Source: Clitoria ternatea (Eukaryota; Streptophyta; Magnoliopsida; Fabales; Fabaceae). Taken from it: 64,000 nucleotides of DNA. A program made the position numbers and the translations under genes. Within the stretch, counting starts at the first letter, position 1. Each line of letters opens with the position of its first letter. The stretch covers positions 51,088,501 to 51,152,500 of the forward strand of contig CM075675.1 in the NCBI GenBank assembly GCA_037962975.1. The letters are read 5' to 3'. Shown here piece after piece: positions 24,333-35,600 of this stretch. The notes beneath the pieces are model-generated. The model did no database searches, was not told the origin of the DNA, and saw only the letters and a program-made list of their open reading frames with translations.

Positions 24333-27300
24333 CTAGCTGTAATAGACACGTAAGTTCTGAGTGTTCCATTTGTTACGGATTGGAGTTCCATCAAGCTCTT
24401 CCAATCGGTATGACCCTTTTCCAGTCACTTCAGAAACTCTATAAGGACCTTCCCACATTGGTGCTAGCTTCCCTTGGTGGGCGAATTTATTCCCCACACT
24501 TGCCTTTCTCAAAACAAGATCTCCGGTGTCGAAAGCTCTGTACTGGACGCGTTTATTATACCGGAGTGCTGCCTTTGCTTTTATTGCCTGATCTCTGACG
24601 AAGGCCTTTTCCCTTAACTCCTGGAGGACGTCCAGTTCTGATGCCAAATTGGCGTTGTTATCTTCAGCTGAAAAATACTCCACACGAGCCGATCTTGTTT
24701 GTAACTCCACTGGAATCATCGCCTCAACCCCATACGTCAGCCGGTATGGGGATTCGTTGGTTGAAGAATGAGGCGTAGTGCGGTATACCCATAAAACATG
24801 ACATAGCTGGTCAGTCCATCCTCCCTTTGCTTCTCCCAGACGCTTCTTCAACCCCTTTAGTACTTCTCGGTTGGCTACCTCCGCTTGTCCATTGGTTTGG
24901 GGGTGTTCAACAGATGAAAATATCTGGATTATCCCCAGTCCTTCAAGCAAATCCGTGAACTTTTTATTTGTAAACTGAGTGCCGTTGTCAGTCACAATCC
25001 GCCCTGGCACCCCGAACCGAGCTATGATATTTTCATACACGAAACGTCTTGTTCGTGCAGAAGTGATATGCACTACTGGTTCTGCTTCGATCCACTTGGT
25101 GAAGTAGTCTACCCCCACGATCAAATATTTGATACCTCCTGGCGCAGTGGGGAATGGACCCAAAATATCAAGGCCCCATTGGTAGAACGGCCAAGGCACA
25201 GCAGATGAAGATAGCTCTTGGGCCGGTGTATGGTGGAGATTGGAGAATTTTTGACAAGCGTCGCACTTCCTCACAAAATCTGCGGAATCCTGCTTCACAG
25301 TGGGCCACCAATATCCAGCCCTGAGGACTTTTCTCATTAAGCTTCGGCCCCCAGCATGGTGCCCACATTGCCCCTCGTGCACCTCCTCCAAAACCGCTTG
25401 AACCTCGTCCTCTCTTAAATACAAAAGATATGGGACAGAGAATCCCCTTTTGTAGAGAACACCATCAACCATAGTAAAATATGGCAGCTCCCTCTTCACT
25501 CGTCTTCTCTCCTTCTCATCAGTGGGAAGTTGACCATCAGCCAGATAGCGAATATAGGGAACGACCCAAGAATCCTCATATGGATAACTCACCATGATAG
25601 CATTCAGAGAAGGGTACAGAGGTATGCTAGGCGATGTCAAAGTGCTTTGAACTACCGTTGTTGTGCTGCCGGGCTACTTTGTACTTGCCAATCTAGACAA
25701 GATGTCCGCTCTGGTGTTTTCTTCTCTGGGCACGTGCTTGAACTCTAGAACCTCAAATCTTCCCTTCAACTCATTAACACAATTCAAGTACAATTGAAGT
25801 TGCGGCTCCTTTGCCTGGTACTCCCCCTGGATCTGTGAAATCACCAGTTGGGAATCACTGCACAGTGTGACTGCTGATGCTCCAATGTCAATCGCCGCAC
25901 GGAGACCGGCCAAGCATGCTTCGTATTCAGCTTGGTTGTTGGAGGTTTTGAAGTTGAATCGGAGGGAAATTTCTAGGTGCACACCATCATCACTTTCTAC
26001 CACCACACCTGCTCCACAACCTTTGCTGTTCGACGAGCCATCAACGTAAATGGTCCAATGCGCTCGAGGGGTGGCCGGGTCCGCCCCAGTCATCTCCACA
26101 ACAAAATCGGCCAACACTTGCGCCTTGATGGCTCCTCGAGGCTCATATGAAATTTCAAACTCAGACAACTCGATAGACCATTTTATCATCCTCCCGGCTA
26201 GGTCGGGCTTGCTAAGCACTGAACGGAGAGGCAAATCCGTTCTCACCAATACTGGATGCGTGTGGAAATGGGGCCTCAACCGTTGTGACGCCCACACGAC
26301 TGCTAGAGCTGCTTTCTCAATCTTCTGATACCTTCCTTCCGCCCCCTGAAACGTCTTACTAGTAAAGTACACCGGCCTCTGCCCTTCGGGGGTTTCTTTA
26401 ACCAAGGCCACACCAAGGGCTTCATCAGAGATTGCTAAGTACAGGATCAAAGTCTTACCAGGGTTAGGCTTAACCAAAATTGGTGGACTCGAGAGAACGG
26501 CCTTGAGCTGCTGGAAGGCTTGCTCTTGCTCCTCTCCCCATTCAAAACTCTTGTGTTTCTTCAACACCTTATACAAGGGGAGGGACCTGTGCGCCATCTT
26601 AGGCATGAAACGAGCTAGAGCGGCCACTTTCCCATTCAACGATTGGACCTCCCTCAGACACTTAGGGCTCTGCATGTCCAGGATTGCTTGACATTTCCCA
26701 GGGTTAGCCTCAATGCCTCGTTGGGTCAACATAAATCCCAAGAATTTCCCAGCTAGAACGGCAAAGGTGCATTTTAAGGGGTTTAACCTTATGTTGTACT
26801 GCCGAAGCCTAGTGAAGACTTGGCGCAGATCTTCAATGTGGTCTGCTCCAGCGGGCGTTTTGGCTATAATATCATCAATATAAACTTCGACCAGCCTTGT
26901 ATGCATCCCTTCAAAGACTTTGTTAATCATGCGCTGATAGGTAGCGCCGGCGTTCTTCAGTTCAAAAGGCATGACGGTGTAGTAGAAAACACCGCGGTCA
27001 TTGATGAAGGCAGTTTTCTCCTGGTCTCCCTCCCACATCGGAATCTGGTTATACCCCGAATAGGCATCCATGAAACTGAGGTATTGGTAACCAGATGAAT
27101 CATCCACCATGCGATCGATGTTAGGCAGGGGATATGGATCTTTAAGGCAGCAACAGTTAAGATCCACATAATCTGTACACATTCTCCATTTGCCATTAGC
27201 CTTCTGCACCATGACCACATTAGAAAGCCAAGATGAATAGCGTATCTCCCTTATAAAACCTGCTTTCAACAACTCCTTTTTCTGCTCGCAGGCCGCCCTC

Positions 27301-29796
27301 TGCTTCTCCGGTCCCAACCTCCTCTTCTTCTGGGCCACCGGTCTTGTTTCAGGATACACTGCAAGCTTGTGGCAACAGAAATCAGGGTCCATCCCAGGCA
27401 TGTCTGCTGCTGTCCATGCGAAAAGATCTTTGAACTCCTGCAAAAGGGCTAATAAGCGTTGCTCCATAGCAAACTCCAGCTTATCGTTGATGTGCGTGAC
27501 CTTCTCTGGGGAATCTCCTAATACAACATCCCTGGAACCACCATCCGGTGTGGGCTTAGAGGGATTGAGTGGATCAATCTTTAATTCTGCTCTGGGGTCC
27601 AGGTCAATGAGACTGACAGACCCTGCTGCTGTTCCTCTGTCATTCAGCTTCCTCTTCTTGTTGAACGCTTCCAACTTAACCATGTTGAGGCTCAGGTTAT
27701 AACAATATCGAGCCATCTCCTGATCACCGCGGAGAGAGGACACACCGTTGTCCTTGTCAATGAATTTGATCAAGAGGTGAGGAGTGGATACAATTGCTTC
27801 CATCGCGTTCAGTGTTGGACGGCCTATGATACCGTTGTACGAGGATTCCACGTCAATCACCAGAATTCTTGACTTGACCGTTCTCGTACCAGGCTCCCCT
27901 TCAAAAGAAATCAAAGTGTCAAGGTACCCCTTGGTGGGTTGCTTGGCTCCATTAAACGCTGTGAGTTCTTGTGTGTAGGGTTGTAAATCTACATCATTGA
28001 AACCCATTCGTTTGAAACAATTATAAAAAATAACATCACAAGAACTTCCCTGATCGACGAGGATCCTCTTGACATCCTTGTTGGCTATGACTGCCACGAT
28101 AACTACTGCATCATCACCTCCTGGAATTGTTGGGCCAAAGTCATCATCAGTAAATGACACCGTCGGGGCTGTCATACCGTCCCTAAAAGGGCGGTTATCC
28201 CTCAGTTTGTCCTGGACAGACAGAATCATCCTGTGGTGATTCTTCCGTGTTGTGATTGATGCTCCTCCTCCCGCAAATCCTCCAGCTATCATCTCAATCA
28301 CTTCTCGTCTGCCCTGCCTCTGGTGCTGGGGCATGTTATTTTGTTGGGCACCTTCAGCAATCACTACTCCCTTCTGCTTCTCAGTTGCAGTGAACTTCCT
28401 TGCTGGGTTGCGTGTATTATCATCTTCGTCATCAGGATCTCTATTCCTTTTCTCCATCCTCTGAGGCTCATCCACAGATTTCTCCTTAAACAAATACTGC
28501 TTCAGCTTTCCTTCCCGAAGGAGAGTTTCCACCGTATTTTTTAACGCTTTGCACTCATCAGTATTGTGCCCTGTTTGTTCATGGAAAGTGCAGTACTTAC
28601 GTGGGTTACCACCCCTCTTGACTGGGGCTGGCTTCCTTATACCAAAGACGTTCAGCGTTGGCCAACCAACCTCCCTCATGATTTATGAATGCCTGGCGTT
28701 CAATAGAGCATAGTTGTCGAACGATGATACACGCCTATCTCGTGGATGCGGACGAGCGTTCACAAAGTCTTCTCTAAAGGCATGCTTCTCAGGCCTCACT
28801 CTCTCCTTTTCTCTCCGTGGCTACTGAGTGGGTCCTGAAGGCTTCATCCTTGTCGCAGTTGCCTCCAGATGCATCTCTATGCCCACGTACTTGGAAGCTT
28901 TCCTTCGAAACTCCTCGAAGGTTGTAGGGGGGCTCTTTGCCAAAGATAGGGCAAAGGCTGAACCAGGCTGAAGAGCCTCCACTACAATATGGAGTTGTAT
29001 GGCCTCCGTGAGGTTAGGGACCAAAGCTGCCTCCTTATAAAACCTTTTCAAGAACTCCTTAAGAGTTTCAGTTTCTCCCTGCCTTATCTGGGCCAGGGTG
29101 TGAGAAGTTCTTGGGATATCCCTAGAGATGACAAAATGGCTTTCAAATGCAACAGCCATTTCCTCCCAAGAGTCTATAGATCCTGAGGGTAAATTTTTAA
29201 ACCAGCTGAGAGCCTCCTCCATCAGCGTCCTTGGAAACATTCTGCACATAACATCTTTATCTGCTCCCAAATACATAGCTTCATACACGTAAGCATCCAA
29301 ATGCTTAGTGGGATCAGTTTCTCCATTATACTTCCCTATCAACAGTGGCTGAGTTGTTTGTAAATGTTTTGGGATGGTAATGCTCATCAGCCTTCTTGAG
29401 AAAGGGGACACTGAGCTTGTATGTCCCTGAAGTCACCACCGCCTGCTCCCTTCTCCTGGTACTGACTCTATCACCAGAGTCTTGCGTCTGTTCCCTCTCT
29501 TCATATGTGGGGATCTTCGAATACTGGAGGGTTGTAGATCTATCCCTCGCTGATACATGATGAGCATCCTCTGCATGGGACGTTGCCCTGTCCCCAGCTC
29601 CTCCTCTCTCCCGCTTCAACTCCATCAGCTCCTCCCTGAGTTGCCTGATAACCTCATCGCGAGGGTCAGGCATCTGCACTTGCACCATCCTCCGGGTTTG
29701 AGTTACAGGGGACTCGAAGACGAGTCTCCTTCCAGCCTGTTGATGGGTCATATCCTCCACGTGACCATCCACGAAATCTCTCCCGTCGCCTTCCAT
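24333..29796 (-). pseudogene. gag-pol polyprotein of retrotransposon copy 2, one frameshift and three stops
   Basis: ATG at 29796 (MEGDG), stop at 24333-24335. The length is one base more than a multiple of three, matching one extra G in the G run near 29403-29406 compared with copy 1. Stops lie at 28821-28823, 28683-28685 and 25674-25676, all at Gln codons of the other copy. Domains are in the order capsid, CCHC-like zinc motif (about 28580), protease VDQGSS (about 28060), RT YIDDI (about 26870), degenerate RNase H, second RNase H YVDGSSNSKG (about 26030), integrase (25400-24600; HHAGG...KCDACQ, VTDNGTQF). The dual RNase H marks the Tat lineage. The 3' half from 25640 to the end, with integrase, is open. 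Confidence 0.93.
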
Positions 29797-29838
29797 CGTG
29801 ACAACCAAACTTCTGCGAAAATGGGAATAACTCTAACG

Positions 29839-29858
29839 GGTCCCACCGGGCGTGCCAA
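29839..29858 (-). other. primer-binding-site region, copy 2
   Basis: TTGGCACGCCCGGTGGGAC on the minus strand immediately follows the 5' LTR, as in copy 1. The tRNA is not assigned. Confidence 0.6.
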
Positions 29859-30661
29859 TGAACTGGTCTGAACCGGGGTCTAGGATCCGGTGTGGGACCA
29901 GCCACAAGAGTACAAGTGTTTTTAGGGTTTGCACACCGAAACAGTATATATCCGATGTATTAACCCGGTCTCTCAGTGGGAGAGGCCGGTCTTGTTGTCC
30001 TGGAGATCCTTCACACCAACGTTTCGCGTTGTAGGGGGGCGAAAGGTGGTGCCACCTGCGAAGATTCTCCGACGCTCAAGTTAGAAGAGTGTAAGAACTC
30101 AGTGAATACTCAAGTGAAGTAACAGTAAGGTATGAGATAGAACAACGATACCATGCATGTGTGTTGAAACAAGCTATTTGTAGTTGTACATAAGAAAATG
30201 AGTCGTTGGGTACAGGTGGGTCCCTTAGCTCTGATAGCGTGTATATTATGTCAATCAGGGTGGCTCAACTTTCAGAATGTGTCAGGGGGGTAGGTCAATT
30301 ATCAGAGTACGATCCTCTAGGAAGAGGAGAGGATAATCACCTTTTCCGCATAATCTGCTGACACATCCACTTGCTTTCTGAGGCCATTGACGTGACGTAT
30401 TTTGCTACAAATAGTGTCTTCGCTGATAAGTTATTAGGGGCTCTTATCTTGCTGTGACTGAAAAGCCAACAGTTATATAAATGTCCTGTGAAAATGAACA
30501 AAGAACCGTTATGGAATATATAAGTGGGGCAATCGTGTGATGAGGACGGACGGCCAAACATCGGATATCCGGTGTGGTAATGTTGAACCAGGACACCGGT
30601 TTTCCTTATATGAGGTCACTCTGACGTCACAAGAATGGGGGCCGGTATCCAGACCGGATCA
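29859..30661 (-). repeat. 5' LTR of retrotransposon copy 2
   Basis: 803 bp, followed by the TAGAC duplication at 30662-30666. It would hold the gag-pol promoter, reading leftward. Confidence 0.95.
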
Positions 30662-30937
30662 TAGACAATTCATAGTGGTTTAGTTCAACAAAAATATAAA
30701 TAAAAGGTCTGTATGACAAAACCATTAAAACATGTTTAGTAAAATTAATTGTTAAAGGTAAAATAACATAAAAGATATATATTTTTTAAAATAGATATAA
30801 GTGATTTATTTAAAAAATATATTAATAAGAATAAAAATATAAAAAAATAAAGCAAACTTAAAACTTGTAAACTAAAAAATTATTTAAAGTAACATTTCAA
30901 AACTTCTATTAAAAGTAAACCCTTAAAACATTACTTA

Positions 30938-31334
30938 TAGGTAGTGTTTGGTATGAGAGATTTTTTAAAGTGAGATTCCTGAGAATGTGTTTCCGGTAAC
31001 TTATTTCCCATGTTTGGTATTAACAAAATTAACAAAATTATAATCTTTTTGTTTCCGGTAATTTATCTCTCAATCCCATGTTTTGTATTAAAAAAACTTA
31101 TCCGGGGAATCTTTTTGTTTTATGAGGATTTGAGAAGGAAATGGAGGTTTAAAATTTTTTATTCCCGAGAATATATAAGATACCACCTGTGAAATTAGGA
31201 AAGTGAAATTTTTAAATCATTCATATTATTCCTGGGAACATTTCTTTTTATCTCATACTAAATATGGGTAAAAAATTATTTTAAGTAGCATTCACAAAAA
31301 AGTTTAAAGATCCTTATACCAAACACCACCCTAG
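30938..31334. mobile_element. MITE with about 20-bp terminal inverted repeats
   Basis: The left end TAGGTAGTGTTTGGTATGAG is mirrored by the right end, whose reverse complement is TAGGGTGGTGTTTGGTATAAG-like. The interior is AT-rich and non-coding, about 395 bp. No clear target duplication was found; the superfamily is not assigned. Confidence 0.6.
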
Positions 31335-31610
31335 GATTGTAAAACATAACTAAAGGTAGTATATAATTTTTTTCATGGTTTATTAGTAGTGGTGTTGGGT
31401 TACGTCAAGTTTCCTTACTCCTTTATGCAAGAAAGTGAAACACTGCTTCTTTTGGTGTTTAACTTCATTTAAAAAGCTTTTGCATTTATTTCTTCATTTT
31501 ACTTTTTCCTCCATCAATTCCAATTCCAATCCAATCATTTTTATGTTCGTATCCACATCTTCCACGATCCTTTCGTAGGATTCTTTAATCGTTAATTAAC
31601 TGCAATGCGC

Positions 31611-31735
31611 TGATCAATCAAAATTAACATTTCTCCACGAATGACGAAATGCTTTATTGGATAAATTGTGTCAATGGATTTATGTTCTATAAAAAATGTG
31701 AATGTTTAATTATTTTACACATTTATTGATGTTCA
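31611..31735 (+). repeat. dispersed repeat, copy B
   Basis: Partner of 18383-18510: shared CGAAATGCTTTATT and GATAAATTGTGTC in the same order and orientation. The rest of 30667-31915 has no gene that I can support. Confidence 0.6.
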
Positions 31736-31915
31736 AGAGTGTTTATCATCCGATTTAATAAAAAAATCGTTCAACTAAACTAAAAAACTCGATAATTGAA
31801 AAAATCAATAATAAAAAAAAATAATATTTTTTAATAGATTAGATTGGATTTCAGTTTCACCTTCAAGAACCGATCCAAATTCTACAAGTAAAATAACTTT
31901 GCTTGTCATTTTTAG

Positions 31916-32080
31916 TAAGAGATCTTCTTACTCACTCTCAGCTAATAATATTATACCATATTCACCCGCTTCAAGAAAAAGAGATACAATAATTTGATAC
32001 CGATTAGGCTCTGATACCACTGTTGGCCGAGAGCCTCCTTAACATAAATATAAACACCAAAACATACAGACAATGTATTT
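31916..32080 (-). repeat. terminal redundancy of the pararetrovirus, downstream copy
   Basis: 165 bp, gap-free match to 38877-39041 with about four substitutions. The primer site TGGTATCAGAGCC is at 32007-32019. Confidence 0.9.
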
Positions 32081-32343
32081 TCGGCAACCTCAAGCCTACT
32101 CTTGCAACTATGGTCACCAATTTTGGCATTTACATCTATGCTAAGAAGGATCGTAGCATGGACCTTTTCTGACATATTTCTGATACACAGGATCCTTAAA
32201 TAAGGCAAGTGTAGAGCATACTTTATGTCTTATGATTATTGTATCTCTTGATCGGAGTAGTGCCTATAGCATAATACTACTGCCTTGAGCTTTCAGAAGA
32301 AAGAAGAGAAATTAGAAACTCATAATTTGATAAGCACACAAAG

Positions 32344-32349
32344 TTTATT
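32344..32349 (-). terminator. poly(A) signal of the pararetrovirus
   Basis: AATAAA on the minus strand, about 60 bp downstream of the viral TATA box. This is the promoter-proximal position used by pararetroviruses to end a terminally redundant RNA. Confidence 0.5.
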
Positions 32350-32403
32350 TATGAAAGGCTTTGTTCTCTCGAACTTCTGCCTTCTATCTTACAAGAGGAT
32401 CCC

Positions 32404-32410
32404 TTTTATA
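32404..32410 (-). promoter_or_regulatory. pararetrovirus TATA box
   Basis: TATAAAA on the minus strand, downstream of frame 2 and upstream of the leader and primer site, where the genomic promoter is expected. Two copies of TTGTCGGCCAC with adjacent TTATCT/GATAAG motifs lie upstream in the transcription sense (about 32505-32555). Confidence 0.55.
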
Positions 32411-32601
32411 GGCAGGGATTTGGAAACTATTCGAGATAAGAAGATAAGATTACATGGATTACACGCTATATTACAATGACACGTGGAAAATAGCATATGA
32501 TAAGATAAGGTGGCCGACAAAGAGATAAAGTAAAGTGGCCGACAATCAGATAAGGTCTTCAATCTTGATAAGATTCGGATTCTTTTCAGGCACGTGTTTC
32601 T

Positions 32602-35600
32602 TTAATCCTTGTAGATACATTCATGACTGGGCCCACAGTTTTCGATCGGATCTTCATCACTTGAGTCTTCTGGTTCCTTGTAAAGAAAAATCCTATCATC
32701 ATAGGATTGCTCATCTTTGGCCATTATTATCTGGTAAGCTTCATATGGTCTAGGAACTTTTGGGACTTTCTTGATTTCTTCTTCTAGAACTGCTTCAGGT
32801 CGATCATAGAACTTTATCCAATCACTTTCAGGAGGGCATATAACATCTACATGACTTAAAATTGCACATGTTGAATTTCTCTCTTTGAGACTTGAATCTG
32901 CCATGTTAACTTCATGAAGATAAATCATTAATTCTTCTTGTGGGAGATCTGGTGCTTTATAATCATTCATGAACTCTTCAAATTTGGAATAGGTCCTCCA
33001 AATTTTCACTTGATTATGAGTGTATAACCTCTTGGTTTGGGGATTTTGAAAATAAGGCCGGTGAAGCAAAGCTACTGTGTAGAAACTGTAACTTAATTGA
33101 TCCGTCTTATTTTTCATAAAATCAATCTCTCTTTGCAAATCTTTTATCCATTTTTCCAGAGGTTGATACCAGCTCATAAAAGTCTTGATGAGAAAAGAAC
33201 TGTAATCAGGATCCTTGGTTGTTCCCAGGGTATTCATCATAATCCATGTAGGAAATATGATGGGATAATTGTACATTACTGTCGCACACCATAGATACCA
33301 CATATCTTCTTCTTGAAAGAGTTTTCCAAGAAAGAGTCCAAAGATGTTTAGGAAAGGTTTATTAGGATTAAACCAAGTTGTTTTTGGAAGGATTCTGTGT
33401 TTCTGGAGGGAAATTGCCAAATAGTGAAAGATATGAGTTCTGGCAAAGAATTTTATTTCTGCAGGTCTTACTCCTTTCATATATTTGAACTCAGGAGGAA
33501 ATTCAGGAAATTTGGATGGAGAAGATGATGATGAAGATGGTATTTCGGTGTTCATCATGATGAGAGGATAAGAATGAGAGGATGAAATTATTGGGATTGG
33601 TTTTTCAAAAGATTGTTTTCTGGATAAATAATCTGGGATCAGATTATTTTTTCCTTGGATGTGTTTCACAGTAAAATCATATTTTGAAAACCATTCTTTC
33701 AGTCTGAGGATTTGAGGATTTGGTGGAGTTTTGTTTTTGAACTCTAACATTTTTGGAAATGAAGAGTTATCAAGTTGTACCTCAAATTGGTGACTTCGAA
33801 GATAGAAGTCAAACTTTTTGATTCCATATTTGACAGCAAGAGTTTCTTTGTAGGTAGTATGATAATGAAGTTCACCATTGGTGAACTGCCCACTGGCATG
33901 TCCATAATAGAGTTTTTGTCCTCCAATTTCTTCTATCAGAACTGCTCCCCAGTGATGATCACTTGCATCTGTCTGTAATATCCTTTTTCCTTCTCCAGGA
34001 ATTTTCAATGGCGGAGGATTCTTGGCTGCTTCTTTCAGAAATCTAACAGCCTCAGTTTGCTCCTTTCCCCATGGTGGTGCATTCTTTTTGAGCATCTTAG
34101 ACAGCTTTGAAGTATGATGAGAAATATGAGGGATGAAGTCCCTAACATAATTCAGAATTCCTAAGAATTGTTGAATTTGTTTGGTAGACATATTCTCATC
34201 AGGGAAGTTTGGAAGATCTTCTGCAAGATGAGGCTGAGGATGATATTTTCCTTGGGCAAATTGCATTCCCAGAAAGTCAACCTCTTTTGTTCTGATCTCA
34301 GATTTTCTTGCAGAGAGCATGACTCCATAACTGTTACGGATAGAATGGAATTGTTGAAGAAGCTGGTTATGGCTAGCTTCATCAGGAGAGAAGAGTAGGA
34401 TGTCATCAATGTAGACGAGAGCACTATGCAGAATGGGTTCAAATACTCGAACCATGGCTTTTTGAAATAGTGATGGGGCAACTTTAAGCCCAAAAGGCAA
34501 GACAGTCCACTGATAGTGTCCATTTGGAATACAAAATGCTGTTTTTGGGCGATCTTCTGGATTTAAGCCCAATTGCCAAAAACCCGATTTTAAATCGAAT
34601 TTTGAGAATATGAAGGCATTTTTTATGTAGGTGTATAGTGAACTGATCTTTGGTATGGGGAACTTATCATTTTTGAGAAAAAGGTTTAATGGCCTGTAGT
34701 CAATAACAAGTCTTTTCTTTCCTCTGACTTGTTCTGATCTCTTGTTGACATAGAAGGCCGTGCAAGCCCACTCAGATTTCATGGGTTCAATTAATCCTTG
34801 TTTCATTAGTTCTTGGCATTCTGCTTGTGCCATTTTGAGTTCTGAGGGAGACATTCCCGGGTGTGTAGCTTTAGTGGGATTAACATCTTCATTCATCTTG
34901 AAAGGTAAATTCACATAAAACTCTTCTCTTTTCCATAATGGTTTAGGATGTTGGAAAAGATCATGGCCTTCAGCACATAACTTTGTCAACTGATCTCGGA
35001 CCTCTGCAAATTCAGGAAGAACTTCTGCCAAAGAGAAAAGTCTTGGAATTTGACAAAAAGGCTTGAAATTCCTTTTGTGCTTTACTCCATTTGCTAGAAT
35101 CTGTAGTTTTTGATTTTTAATCAGGATATCTCTTCCGATCAGTATGTCTTTCTCCGGCAAGTCTGACCCAATAATTTTTGTCCAAATTGTGTAGTCTGGA
35201 AATATCTTGATTCCAATTTTGGACTTGGTTATCAGATTGGTTTCAAATGATTCTCCATTGGCAGCTTTGAAACTTTGTTTGTGACTCTTCCAGGCATGGG
35301 AAGGTAAAATAGCTGGATTCATGAATGTTCTTTGAGCTCCTGTGTCAATAAAGACGATCACCTTTATAGGAACATCATATTTTGATGGAAGGATGTATAC
35401 CTCAAGATTTGGTAAAGGAGGGAGTTCAGCTGAAGCAATTGTTGGATCTTTCTGAACTTCTTGGATCCTTAGAACTGGGAAATGTTCTGGCTCGGCTGAA
35501 CTTTCAGAGTCTGCTGAACATGATGTTTCTTCTTCAGATTCTTCAAGGGCAAAAGCAGTTTTGTTGTTTGGAGAACTTTGTTCTTCATAAAGAGATTCAA

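Larger units (their letters stand above)
18671..30661 (-). mobile_element. complete Ty3/gypsy Tat-lineage LTR retrotransposon, copy 2 (11,991 bp)
   Basis: It has 802/803-bp LTRs (18671-19472 and 29859-30661), TG...CA ends and a perfect TAGAC duplication. Gag-pol is on the minus strand (29796-24333). A spliced antisense gene is on the plus strand (20157-22822), with a 59-bp tandem array between them (23531-23997). I counted about eight or nine differences between the LTRs by eye, roughly 1 percent, so the insertion is recent. Gag-pol nevertheless carries one frameshift and three stops. The antisense gene is open throughout. Confidence 0.95.

Noticed and set aside
29797..29808. Gag start upstream at 29808
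   Set aside because: The codon there is TTG; the first ATG in frame is at 29796, and copy 1 has its equivalent ATG at 11679.
31951..32208. 85-codon minus-strand ORF as a separate viral protein
   Set aside because: It lies in the leader between promoter and primer site and overlaps the terminal repeat; no recognisable motif.
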